Part shown: in pieces, positions 41,354 to 49,801 of the stretch
Layout of the letters: the number at the start of each line of letters is the position of its first letter
Position numbering within the stretch: the stretch's first letter is position 1
NCBI RefSeq assembly: GCF_024813435.1
Contig: NZ_JANAEZ010000006.1
Location: forward strand, 1 to 64,000
DNA from: Cognataquiflexum gelatinilyticum
GTDB lineage: Bacteria; Bacteroidota; Bacteroidia; Cytophagales; Cyclobacteriaceae
DNA: 64,000 bases
Direction: 5' to 3'
Made by a program: the position numbers and the translations under genes
Notes under the pieces: model-generated
Seen by the model: only the letters and a program-made list of their open reading frames with translations
What the model was told of the DNA's origin: nothing
Databases searched by the model: none

Positions 41354-41536
41354 ATGTTGACAAAAACTATGGTTAAAAAGCAATTGGAAAAACTGCCTGA
41401 AGAGTTTTCTTTGGATGAATTGGTAGGACAATTGATTTTGATCCAAAAAGTAGAAAAAGGCTTGATGGACTCCAATGAGGGAAGATTTATTTCTGAAGAA
41501 GAACTCGAAAAGGAAATCGGCAAATGGTTCGAATAA
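41354..41536 (+). CDS. Antitoxin of a ParE/RelE-type pair
   Basis: 60 residues. An acidic helical protein (LPEEFSLDELVGQLILIQKV ... ISEEELEKEIGKWFE) of the short Bacteroidota antitoxin type associated with RelE/ParE toxins. It overlaps the toxin gene by 13 bases. A separate DNA-binding domain is not evident; binding may use the N-terminal part. Confidence 0.82.
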   Translation: MLTKTMVKKQLEKLPEEFSLDELVGQLILIQKVEKGLMDSNEGRFISEEELEKEIGKWFE

Positions 41537-41838
41537 ATTGGACCGCACAATCGGTTATTGATTTGAAGGAAATTGCGGAATATATAAGCAAAGACTCAAA
41601 AAAGTATGCCTCGCTTCAAATCCAAAGAATTAAGAATAGAACGCAAATCCTTAAGACAAACTCATATTCTGGTCAGATTTTAGAATTCTTCGGCAAGAAA
41701 GAAATTAGACATCTTGTTGAAGGAAATTATTTAATAATATATAGAATTGTTGATGAATCAAGGATAGATATTCTGACAATTCACCATTCAGCTAGAAATC
41801 TAGGAAAAAGGATTGATATTTTTACTCCAATAGTTTAG
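41524..41838 (+). CDS. ParE/RelE-superfamily toxin
   Basis: 104 residues: INWTAQSVIDLKEIAEYISK, the strand-turn LVEGNYLIIYRIVDESRIDI and LTIHHSARN at the C-terminus, the usual layout of ParE-like toxins. Family knowledge: RelE types cut mRNA at the ribosome, ParE types poison gyrase. The HHSARN ending is more ParE-like, but the class is not certain. Second gene of the TA operon, followed 11 bases later by the DUF4256 gene. Confidence 0.88.
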   Translation: MVRINWTAQSVIDLKEIAEYISKDSKKYASLQIQRIKNRTQILKTNSYSGQILEFFGKKEIRHLVEGNYLIIYRIVDESRIDILTIHHSARNLGKRIDIFTPIV

Positions 41839-41849
41839 TAGGAAGAGCC

Positions 41850-42431
41850 ATGGATACTAAAAAGGAATTGTCAAGCGATCAGCGCGAAGTGCTTTTCAGA
41901 ACGTTGAAATCCAGGTTTGAGAAAAACAAAAACCGTCACCAAGGCTTGGAATGGGCTTCGGTCCAATCCAAATTGGAATTCCATCTCAATGGCAAAGGAA
42001 GCCTAGAAAAGCTTTGGTCACTGCATCAAATGGAAATCACAGGCGGAGAACCTGATGTGGTCGGCTTCGATGACAACACCGGAGAATTTATTTTTTATGA
42101 CTGTTCGGCAGAAAGCCCAAAAGGCCGTAGGAGCATTTGCTTTGACCGGGAAGGATTGGAATCGAGGAAAGATTTTCCCCCTGCAAACAACGCTGTAGAC
42201 ATTGCTACTGAAATGGGCATTGACATCCTGACCGAATCCGAATACCGGGAATTGCAGCAGTTGGGTGATTTCGATACCAAAACCTCAAGTTGGATCCAAA
42301 CACCCGATGCCGTCAGGAAACTTGGGGGAGCACTTTTTTGCGACCGTCGCTATGACCATGTTTTTACCTATCATAATGGAGCCCAATCTTATTATGGAGT
42401 CCGGGCATTCCGCGGGAAGCTTCGGATCTGA
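41850..42431 (+). CDS. DUF4256-domain protein
   Basis: 193 residues. The blocks LEWASVQSKLEFHLNGKGSL, MEITGGEPDVVGFDDNTGEF and YDCSAESPKGRRSICFDREG are typical of DUF4256. It looks like a complete, soluble, single-domain protein. Function unknown; annotated widely in bacteria as a conserved hypothetical. It follows the ParE-type toxin by 11 bases and could be read through from it, but no functional link is known. Confidence 0.9.
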   Translation: MDTKKELSSDQREVLFRTLKSRFEKNKNRHQGLEWASVQSKLEFHLNGKGSLEKLWSLHQMEITGGEPDVVGFDDNTGEFIFYDCSAESPKGRRSICFDREGLESRKDFPPANNAVDIATEMGIDILTESEYRELQQLGDFDTKTSSWIQTPDAVRKLGGALFCDRRYDHVFTYHNGAQSYYGVRAFRGKLRI

Positions 42432-42590
42432 TTTCAATCTTCCAGAATGTATTTTCAGGTAATTGTTTTGGATCAATGATTTGCGATGAGTTATAAAAAT
42501 CAGATTTATAACTCATAATTTGCCCAATTTTGAGTTATAAAATTTTACCCAAGATTCTATTTCAATCAAAATCAATATTTTCTAAAATGA

Positions 42591-42622
42591 AAATAGCTAC
42601 CCGATATCTCAGGTAGCTATTT
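42591..42622. terminator. Bidirectional-type hairpin between DUF4256 and the M14 genes
   Basis: An 11-bp inverted repeat AAATAGCTACC / GGTAGCTATTT with a 10-base loop, located 53 bases beyond the M14-gene stop on the minus strand and 160 bases beyond the DUF4256 stop. A-rich on one side and T-rich on the other, so it can serve either direction. Confidence 0.75.
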
Positions 42623-42630
42623 CTATTTGG

Positions 42631-42670
42631 TGACTATCCACCGTGGACCGTAGACCGTCAACTGTGGACA
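42631..42670. repeat. Degenerate GTCCACA/GTGGACC microrepeat
   Basis: The stretch tgactatccaccgtggaccg followed by tagaccgtcaactgtggaca reads as inverted and direct units of GTGGACN. It lies immediately before the stop codon of the M14 peptidase gene (42675). Confidence 0.55.
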
Positions 42671-42674
42671 ATTA

Positions 42675-44414
42675 TTACTTCTTCCAGCTTGCTTTTCCGC
42701 CTTTGGCAGAATCCACGTTGATGCTGTAGCTGCTGTTGCCGGAGACGATCCATCTCACTTTTACCGCACCCATTCCCGGGATATTGGCGACAGAGATTTT
42801 TTCAGGATTTGTCTTTTGCTCGGAAAGTCTGTTGAAGTCCTCATTGTCCACCACAAATCCCGCCACTACTTTGGCACCGGAGATGCTGACATAATCAGGT
42901 CTTTCGATTTTGTATTTCAGATCCTGGCTTGAGTGGGTTGGGATCAACCTTTCGTTATAGATCGTAGCCGTAACTGCTTTTAATCCTCCTCCAAGGTCTT
43001 CTTCCTTGACATCCATCACGCTGAGTTTTGGAGTGTGGTAGCCGTGGAGGATGGTGAAGGCAGCATTTCTATGGGCATCCTGCTCCAACAAGAATCCTGG
43101 GTGCAGACGGCCAAAGTTTTTCTTGAATCCGCCGACTTCGATTTTGCCATATTGAGGGTGGTCATATTCTGCCCAGTTGACAAAAGCATCGCCAAAAGTC
43201 AGGTAAGTGTCTACCATCATTTGCTCATCCTGATTTCCTCTTCCTGCATTTTTGTGTACATAGAGGTAAGAAGTCATCAATTCATTGGAATAGGTGAAAA
43301 TTCCCCTTCCACCGTAGAACCAATCCAACTGACCGCCAAATACGGAGTAGAGGTCTTTGTATACCACGAGGTATTTATAACCCGGCATGAACTCTTCTCC
43401 TTTTTTGGCAATCGCATCATAGATGCGGATGTCAGTTTGGTTATACGTTCCCAAGTCTTCCTCTGCGCCAGGACCTCTGAGGATCATGCCACCATAGTTG
43501 TGGTAGCTTTGCGCTGCGGCAATGTTGGGGTGCTTCATCACATATTCCATCACAGCTTTGTTTTCCGGGACACTGAAAGGATACTTCCAAGCACCTCGCT
43601 GTACATAATCAGGCTGCCAGTTCCATCCCCAATCTCTGTTGGGATCATAATAGCCTATTGCATCATCATTGACGACTCCGTCTCCATCATTGTCAATTCC
43701 TTCAAAACCCAACATTTCATATTCTCCTTTTTGATCTGGAGCGACCATGATGAGTTTTCTTGGATCCATTTGGTCTTTGACATAGCGGCCTGTCGGCGAC
43801 TTTCTGATCATCATCGTGATATGACCGTCTTTGTTGATGTCATCAAAAGGATCCTCGCCGATCATCCCGTCGCCGTCATCATCCATATTCATCATGCCTG
43901 ATCGTGGAGAATTCAGCGTGTTTGGTTCCTTGATAAAGTTATCGTGCGCATCCGGATTGATGGTAGGTGCGATATAGAAGGTTTTGTCTTTGAGCAATTG
44001 GGTGATGAATTCCAGTTCGCCATACATTTCAGAAAGGTACCAAGCGGTGTAAAGGGTGAATTCAGTTCCCTGAATCTCGTTGGAGTGGATGTTGCCATCG
44101 ATCCACATACCCGGTTTGTCCTCAGCTTTGCCCGCTTTGAAGTCCGTGACGATCAATACCCAAATGTCGTTTCCTTGGAAAGATTTACCGATACTTTCGA
44201 GCTTCACCAGATCGGGATGCTTTTTGGCCATATCCTTCATGATTTCCTCCAAAGCAAGGTTGGTATGGTACCTGTTCCAGGAAACAGGAACTTTGGGATT
44301 GTGCGGAGTACCGATGGCGCGGAAATATTTTTCCTGTGCGTTGGTCTCCTGAATGCCTGCAAAACCGATTGCCAGTCCTAAGGCAGTTGTATATATCCAG
44401 TTTTTGAATTTCAT
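42675..44414 (-). CDS. Secreted M14 zinc carboxypeptidase-like protein
   Basis: 579 residues with signal peptide (to about TNAQ, residue 27). The M14 metal site is complete: His110-x-x-Glu113 in GNIHSNEIQG, His305 in QSYHNYGG, and Glu378 in FTYSNELM as catalytic base. An insertion at about 178-199 (MDDDGDGMIG ... DINKDGHIT) and another at 240-252 (DNDGDGVVNDD) are calcium-loop-like. A C-terminal beta domain ends with WIVSGNSSYSINVDSAKGG. It follows the paralogue at 44427-46043 by 12 bases in one operon. Substrate unknown, probably extracellular peptides. No T9SS tail. Confidence 0.9.
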   Translation of the reverse strand: MKFKNWIYTTALGLAIGFAGIQETNAQEKYFRAIGTPHNPKVPVSWNRYHTNLALEEIMKDMAKKHPDLVKLESIGKSFQGNDIWVLIVTDFKAGKAEDKPGMWIDGNIHSNEIQGTEFTLYTAWYLSEMYGELEFITQLLKDKTFYIAPTINPDAHDNFIKEPNTLNSPRSGMMNMDDDGDGMIGEDPFDDINKDGHITMMIRKSPTGRYVKDQMDPRKLIMVAPDQKGEYEMLGFEGIDNDGDGVVNDDAIGYYDPNRDWGWNWQPDYVQRGAWKYPFSVPENKAVMEYVMKHPNIAAAQSYHNYGGMILRGPGAEEDLGTYNQTDIRIYDAIAKKGEEFMPGYKYLVVYKDLYSVFGGQLDWFYGGRGIFTYSNELMTSYLYVHKNAGRGNQDEQMMVDTYLTFGDAFVNWAEYDHPQYGKIEVGGFKKNFGRLHPGFLLEQDAHRNAAFTILHGYHTPKLSVMDVKEEDLGGGLKAVTATIYNERLIPTHSSQDLKYKIERPDYVSISGAKVVAGFVVDNEDFNRLSEQKTNPEKISVANIPGMGAVKVRWIVSGNSSYSINVDSAKGGKASWKK

Positions 44415-44426
44415 TTTTTTGTCGGT

Positions 44427-46043
44427 TTAGAGTTTCACATTGAGTGTGGCGATACCGGTATGTGCTGCACCGGCTTTGATATCCACTGAGCCGCTTCCTT
44501 TGACGACCCATGACAGCGTAATTTTGCCATAAGCATCAAGCTTATTGATCAGCTTGATTTTTTCACCGGAAACTAAGTCAGCAGCATCTTTGCTGATGTC
44601 TACCCTGATATTCCTCAACCAACGGGATTTTTCACCCATTTCAGAATGTGTCGGCAAAGAAGAATTGTTGAAAAGGTCTGCGGTGATTCTAGTCAGACCG
44701 TTGCCAAGTTTCTCTGATTTCACATTGTGAAACTCCAGCTTTGGACTCATCTCGGCTAGCTTCAAGATAAATGCCGTATGCTCAATAGCAATTGAATCCA
44801 CTTTGGCAAAAGGAGGATTGTACATCACAAAAGGCTTGATGCCGCCTACTTCTACTTTTTGTCCCGGGAAATCGGGGTGCGTCACCGCTGTCCAAGGTGC
44901 GAATACATTGGAAAGGTTTTCTTTGGCTGCCCAAGCGAGGAAGTTGATTTCTGCATTGTTGTTTGACTTTCCGTCTTCTCCTTTGACCTCAGGAACCCAC
45001 CATCCCGGGGTGCTGAAGCTGAGTCTTCCAAAGTGGAAATATGCCCATTGGAAGAAGTCTCCATCTGTACCCTGATTGTTTTGGTTAAAGGCCTTTTGGC
45101 TGATGGTTTCATTGTAAATTCCTGAAACCATACTGTTGAGCGCTACATCTTTTTCCAACATAGAGGTGATGATTCTCTTTCTTGCATCACCGGCATTGTA
45201 TTTAAGTGGGGCCGAAAGGTTGTTAGCCGGACTGAAAGTCACGAAAGCGAAGATGTTCCACTGATTGAAAAGGTAATCTAATAAGGCGCGGCTTTCCACT
45301 TGCGATACCGCAAAATCACCTGCCAATGGTTGGAAAATCGGGAATTTGTAAGTCTGATTTTTGTTGAAGGCGATACCTTCAGACAAGTCTTCACCAAAGC
45401 TGCCATCTTTGTCTTTGTCCATGCTTTCGGGCATCATTATGTAATTCCCTTTTTGGCCTTTGGACCTGTCAGCTTTGACCAATACCCTGTCATCTTTGTC
45501 ACTGACCATGTACTCACCCATCGGGCTTTCGACACGCATCATCGTGATGAGTCCGTCTTTATTAAGGTCTTCATATCCGTCCTCTGAGACTTGTCCGTCA
45601 CGGTCGTGATCGACTTTGGCAGCATTGCCTCTTCTTTCATATTTTAGGGCAGCATGGTACTGCTCATAGGCATCAGGTGACATGTTTGGAAAAACGTAAA
45701 AAGTATTTTTGTCCAATGCTGCTGCATGGTCTTTGACCAGTCTTTCGGCAAATTGGACTGCCAATTCCACGCTGAGGACATGGAAACCTTCTGCTCCGCC
45801 GACTACTGCGATGGCGGGCTTGTTATCCAGATCTCCTTTTCCGATTTTGACTACCCAGATGTCTTTCCCGCCCTCGGTCTTGGTCAGGGAACTGAGTTTG
45901 GCCGAGCTTCCGCTGCCTGAGATGGCCTGCAGCCTTTGGGTAACCTGGTCCAAAGTGGGATAATCCCCTTGTGCCAGCGTGAAAGCGTTTACGGAAAAGA
46001 GCAATCCCGCACCCGCTACCAACGATAAATACATTTTCTTCAT
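44427..46043 (-). CDS. M14-fold paralogue with an inverted zinc motif, probably non-catalytic
   Basis: 538 residues from the ATG at 46043 (MKKMYLSLVAGAG), signal peptide ending about TLAQ. It aligns with the downstream M14 protein over its whole length, including the Asp-rich loop (DHDRDGQVSE ... LNKDGLIT) and the C-terminal beta domain. Where that protein has H-S-N-E, this one has E-G-F-H (Glu85, His88), so ligand positions are exchanged. The third-ligand His is replaced (VTFSPANN) and the catalytic Glu region is altered (FSTPGWWV). It is likely a partner or substrate-binding pseudo-enzyme. First gene of the two-gene operon. Confidence 0.85.
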   Translation of the reverse strand: MKKMYLSLVAGAGLLFSVNAFTLAQGDYPTLDQVTQRLQAISGSGSSAKLSSLTKTEGGKDIWVVKIGKGDLDNKPAIAVVGGAEGFHVLSVELAVQFAERLVKDHAAALDKNTFYVFPNMSPDAYEQYHAALKYERRGNAAKVDHDRDGQVSEDGYEDLNKDGLITMMRVESPMGEYMVSDKDDRVLVKADRSKGQKGNYIMMPESMDKDKDGSFGEDLSEGIAFNKNQTYKFPIFQPLAGDFAVSQVESRALLDYLFNQWNIFAFVTFSPANNLSAPLKYNAGDARKRIITSMLEKDVALNSMVSGIYNETISQKAFNQNNQGTDGDFFQWAYFHFGRLSFSTPGWWVPEVKGEDGKSNNNAEINFLAWAAKENLSNVFAPWTAVTHPDFPGQKVEVGGIKPFVMYNPPFAKVDSIAIEHTAFILKLAEMSPKLEFHNVKSEKLGNGLTRITADLFNNSSLPTHSEMGEKSRWLRNIRVDISKDAADLVSGEKIKLINKLDAYGKITLSWVVKGSGSVDIKAGAAHTGIATLNVKL

Positions 46044-46284
46044 AAAGTATATCAGGTTTAGTTCTTTAATGAAAAAAGACACGTTCGGTGTCTTTTGCCG
46101 TGCTATGTTACAAAATTTAAACCGTTAAATAAAAGCGGTTTCGTCCTAATGATTTGCATGTTTTTAAAAGGTTTGCAGCATGGATAAGTGGGATCTGATT
46201 TTGGGCCGTTTAAAAAACAAAGCTGAAAAAGTTATTTCCAAGCCAAAAAAAATGGTATTTTTCCACAAATACTGCTCCCTAGTT

Positions 46285-47115
46285 ATGTTTCGTAAAATTG
46301 CCCTTGCTATCGCTTTCTCTCCAAGAATGGAGGCTTTGATTGCCGAATCCAAAAGACTAAAAGATCTCTTTCAAGCCGAATTGTTGCTCATCCATGTCGG
46401 TGAAAAAACCGTCGCCCTGGAAGAAAAACTCAATGAGGAACTTCAAAAATACGGTCTTTTGAATAGCGGAGTAAAGACGATCTGGACAGAAGGCAAGCCT
46501 GCCAAAAGAATACTTCAAACCTGTGAAGCCGAAAATGTGGATCTTCTTGTGGCCGGAGCACTCAAAAGCGAAAGCCTATTGAATTATTACATAGGATCTA
46601 TTGCAAGAAAAATCATTAGGAATTCAAAATGTTCTGTATTGGTATTGATAGAGCCCTTGGAAAAGCCCACTCCGTTTGACAAAGTAGTTATCAATGGAAC
46701 AGAACAGGATCAGACTCCTCTGGTCATTCAAAAAGGGCTGGATTGGTGCAAATTGGATGGAGCCAAGCAGATTTTTATAGTCAATGAAATCAAAATGTAT
46801 GGACTCCAAATGGCCACTGCAGGAGAGGGAGGCGAAGGAGAAATATCCAGTACGAGAAGAAAACTGATAGCAGAAGAAGTAGCTTATGTGAATAATATAT
46901 TGAAAGACATTGATAAGGGAGACCTTAAGGTCAACATCAAGATTACCTGTGGAAAGTGGGCTATCGAGTTGGCAAAGTTTGCTGAAGATGTGGAGGCTGA
47001 TTTATTGGTTGTGGGAGATGAAGGCAAACTTGGATTTTTGGACCGTATTTTTCCCCATGACCTTGAAGAAATTCTAAACAACCTGCCTTGCAATTTATTA
47101 ATCCTTAAGAAATAA
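46285..47115 (+). CDS. Tandem universal stress protein (UspA) family
   Basis: 276 residues from the ATG at 46285 (MFRKIALAIAF); the open frame continues upstream, but the extra 35 residues are not UspA-like. Two Usp folds in tandem: the first ends GSIARKIIRNSKCSVLVLIE and the second DRIFPHDLEEILNNLPCNLLI. The ATP-type GxxGxxG-S motif is only partly kept in both. Such proteins often bind nucleotides and control transporters. The antiporter gene starts 10 bases after its stop, so regulation of that antiporter is a fair inference. Confidence 0.87.
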   Translation: MFRKIALAIAFSPRMEALIAESKRLKDLFQAELLLIHVGEKTVALEEKLNEELQKYGLLNSGVKTIWTEGKPAKRILQTCEAENVDLLVAGALKSESLLNYYIGSIARKIIRNSKCSVLVLIEPLEKPTPFDKVVINGTEQDQTPLVIQKGLDWCKLDGAKQIFIVNEIKMYGLQMATAGEGGEGEISSTRRKLIAEEVAYVNNILKDIDKGDLKVNIKITCGKWAIELAKFAEDVEADLLVVGDEGKLGFLDRIFPHDLEEILNNLPCNLLILKK

Positions 47116-47125
47116 TTGGCTACAT

Positions 47126-48364
47126 ATGGAGACCCTTTCACACCAAGATGTAGTCAACTTATTTCTTCAATTGGCGGCAATGTTGTTGTTGGCAAGAGTA
47201 TTTGCAGAACTTGCCAGAAAAGTAAATCAGCCTTCTGTGGTAGGCGAAATCCTTGCAGGAATTTTGATGGGACCCACGATATTGGGTAATTTTTTGCCCG
47301 AAATCCACACCTACCTTTTTGACTCAAATGTCAATTCCAATCTTGCCTTGGATGGATTTGTACAAATTTCGGTTGTTCTATTGTTGTTTATAGCGGGACT
47401 GGAAGTCGAACTCAATGTAGTGTGGAGCCAAGGAAAAAACGCCTTCAGGATTGCAGTTTTTTCAATGTTGATTCCGATAATTTGTGGCTTTATCCTGGCT
47501 TATAGTTTTCCTGAGTTTTTGGGGCTGAATATTGAAGAGCCGTTTGTGGCCTCTTTGTTCTTTGGACTGTCAATTTCCATTACAGCTTTGGCTGTTGTCG
47601 CCAGGGTATTGATGGATCTCAATGTTTTTAAAACCCATTCCGGGCTTTTGATCATTGCGAGTGCAATGATCGTTGATATATTGGCTTGGATTGTATTCTC
47701 TATTATTTTATCCGTTTCTGATACCGGTCAACAAGGCCTCGGGGTATTTTGGACTATTTTCCTGACCTTGGGATTTACCTTTTTTATGTTGACCATCGGG
47801 AAAGGTGTCATTGGAAAAACACTTCCCTGGATAAATAAAAATTTAGCATGGCCTGGTGGATTGCTTTCATTGGCATTGGCTACCTGTTTTTTGGCAGCTT
47901 CCTTTACTGAGTTTATCGGCATTCATGCCATCTTTGGAGCTTTTATAATTGGCGTGGCGCTTGGGGATTCTGAACATTTGTCCGAAAGGGCCAAAGAAAT
48001 TTTACATCAATTCATCAACAATATTTTTGCTCCTATATTCTTTGTTTCTATTGGCCTAAAAGTCAATTTTGTCGAAGGTTTTGATCCTGTAATTGTAGGA
48101 GTAGTGGTGGTTGTAGGTTTGTTGGCCAAAGTTGCAGGAGGGTATTATGGGTCAAGACTTTCTGGCTTTCCAAAGTGGAAGGCCAAATTGATTGGTTTTG
48201 GGTTGAATACAAGGGGTAGCGTGGATATCATCTTAGGCTTGATTGCCTTGGAAAATGGCTTGATTCAGGAACCAATGTTTATAGGCCTTGTCATCTTAGC
48301 CCTGATTTCTGCCATATCCTCAGGACCTTTGATGAAATGGGCCATTCAGGAAAACCATCCTTAA
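47126..48364 (+). CDS. Cation:proton antiporter, CPA2 family
   Basis: 412 residues, about 12 membrane helices. The KefB/NapA-type signature GEILAGILMGPTILGNFLPE is near the N-terminus and FIAGLEVELNVVW follows. The later NTRGSVDIILGLIALENGLI matches the conserved part of the second inverted repeat. No RCK or other soluble C-terminal domain. Family knowledge: exchanges Na+ or K+ for protons across the inner membrane. Co-transcribed with the tandem UspA protein upstream, which may act as its regulatory subunit. Confidence 0.92.
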   Translation: METLSHQDVVNLFLQLAAMLLLARVFAELARKVNQPSVVGEILAGILMGPTILGNFLPEIHTYLFDSNVNSNLALDGFVQISVVLLLFIAGLEVELNVVWSQGKNAFRIAVFSMLIPIICGFILAYSFPEFLGLNIEEPFVASLFFGLSISITALAVVARVLMDLNVFKTHSGLLIIASAMIVDILAWIVFSIILSVSDTGQQGLGVFWTIFLTLGFTFFMLTIGKGVIGKTLPWINKNLAWPGGLLSLALATCFLAASFTEFIGIHAIFGAFIIGVALGDSEHLSERAKEILHQFINNIFAPIFFVSIGLKVNFVEGFDPVIVGVVVVVGLLAKVAGGYYGSRLSGFPKWKAKLIGFGLNTRGSVDIILGLIALENGLIQEPMFIGLVILALISAISSGPLMKWAIQENHP

Positions 48365-48527
48365 AAAATCTGACGCATTTTCATATTTAGCAAGTCTTCG
48401 AAAAACAGTTTTTTATTGAAAGGATTACTCTAAATCATACCCTATGTTTACTTTGAACAGCATATATGATTTTGTTTTATTGGACTTAATCAAAAAAGTT
48501 ACTGAAATGCTATCAGTATGATTCAGC

Positions 48528-49793
48528 TTATTCATTGTCCATGCCATAATCCAAAGGCATTTGGTCACCGATTTTTTCCCAAGCCATATAACCTTGCAGA
48601 AAAAGGTCAAATGGATGGTAGTAGCTCCCGTTTTCAAATACCTGTACAGCTTTGGCCCTCAGCAACATTATACTGAGTTGACCGGGTCTCTTTTCTTCAG
48701 ATTCGCCGGACTCTGATCCCAAATTCCGAATGGTAAAATTCAGGTTCCTCAAACTATAAGGGAAAAATGAGCTTTCCTCGATTTCCCGTGAAAAATTGAT
48801 GTAAACCGGCTTATTGTATGTGATAAATACCTTTCCGTCTGCTGTTTTTTGGATTAATTTCGCCGGATCAAAAGGTTCATTGAATGGGATATCTAAGGAA
48901 TCCATAGCATTGAACCCTACAGGCCTTTCTTGTTTGGCAGGGTTCTCTTCATCTTTTGAATCATCATCCGGCCAAATTATTTCAGAAGAGGCCTGTTTTT
49001 GGGAATTGGGATTGAGTACCCTCTGAGTAGCAAAAACCTTGAAACCTGAAGATTCCATTTCATCCTTGTACAGGCTTCGCATAAAATGCATCACGCTCCC
49101 CTGGTAGGCTTTTTCCCTACTTTCAGTCACTTTTTTGATCCTTCTTTTTGGGAGATTTTCTTCCTGGAAATAAGGATATCCGGCATAGGTAATCTGCCCT
49201 TGCTCTTTGTCATATTCAAAGCCTGTCAGGACATATTTGATGTTATAGCCGAGGTTAGGGTTTTCGATTTCGAGGATATCTTTTGCGCGGGCGGTAAGGC
49301 GGCCGGGTACTGTCTCCCCATCCAATATCAATACTTCGGGGTTTTTGATTTCGCAATTGGAAGCGTTGACACTAGTTCCTAAAAACAAGGTCTTGAATAC
49401 CGCAAGGTTATCATACCAAGCTTTGTCTCTTTTTTCTTTTACTTCACTTTCTTCGAGCTCTACGGTTTCCTGCAATATTCTAAATTCATAAAAGGGTCTC
49501 AACACTTTGGTCGATATGGCATAGCTGAAAGTTTGGAAGCCGATATAGCTGATTATAAGTTCATGATTGCCCTCGGGAATAGTCAGTTCAAATTCCCCTT
49601 GCTTATTGGTAGAAGTACCGATACTGGAATTGCTGATAAAGACTGTAGCAAAAAGTAAAGGCTCTAAGGTCTCGGCATCCACTACCCGGCCTTTGAGACT
49701 GTATTGGGCAAGAATTTCAGTGGTTACACCCAACCAGATTATCCCAAAGGCAACCAAAAATTTTAAGTTGTACTCGAAAGTGTAACTTTTCAT
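48528..49793 (-). CDS. Carboxypeptidase-like regulatory-domain protein, outer-membrane associated
   Basis: 421 residues. The ATG at 49793 is preferred to the TTG three bases upstream. Signal peptide (ending about LAQ), then a CarboxypepD_reg-like beta-sandwich at about 30-110 (GRVVDAETLEPLLFATVFIS, GTSTNKQGEFELTIPEGNHE). The rest (about 300 residues) is an uncharacterised region found in Bacteroidota cell-surface proteins. No TonB plug or barrel. Its start lies 8 bases after the stop of the MG2/plug gene, so the two are in one operon. Confidence 0.85.
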   Translation of the reverse strand: MKSYTFEYNLKFLVAFGIIWLGVTTEILAQYSLKGRVVDAETLEPLLFATVFISNSSIGTSTNKQGEFELTIPEGNHELIISYIGFQTFSYAISTKVLRPFYEFRILQETVELEESEVKEKRDKAWYDNLAVFKTLFLGTSVNASNCEIKNPEVLILDGETVPGRLTARAKDILEIENPNLGYNIKYVLTGFEYDKEQGQITYAGYPYFQEENLPKRRIKKVTESREKAYQGSVMHFMRSLYKDEMESSGFKVFATQRVLNPNSQKQASSEIIWPDDDSKDEENPAKQERPVGFNAMDSLDIPFNEPFDPAKLIQKTADGKVFITYNKPVYINFSREIEESSFFPYSLRNLNFTIRNLGSESGESEEKRPGQLSIMLLRAKAVQVFENGSYYHPFDLFLQGYMAWEKIGDQMPLDYGMDNE

Positions 49794-49801
49794 CAAACAG
49801 T

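Noticed and set aside
43035..43901. 288-residue open frame opposite the M14 peptidase gene
   Set aside because: Antisense to a well-supported secreted enzyme; composition (Val/Ile/His-rich) is typical of reverse-complement frames.
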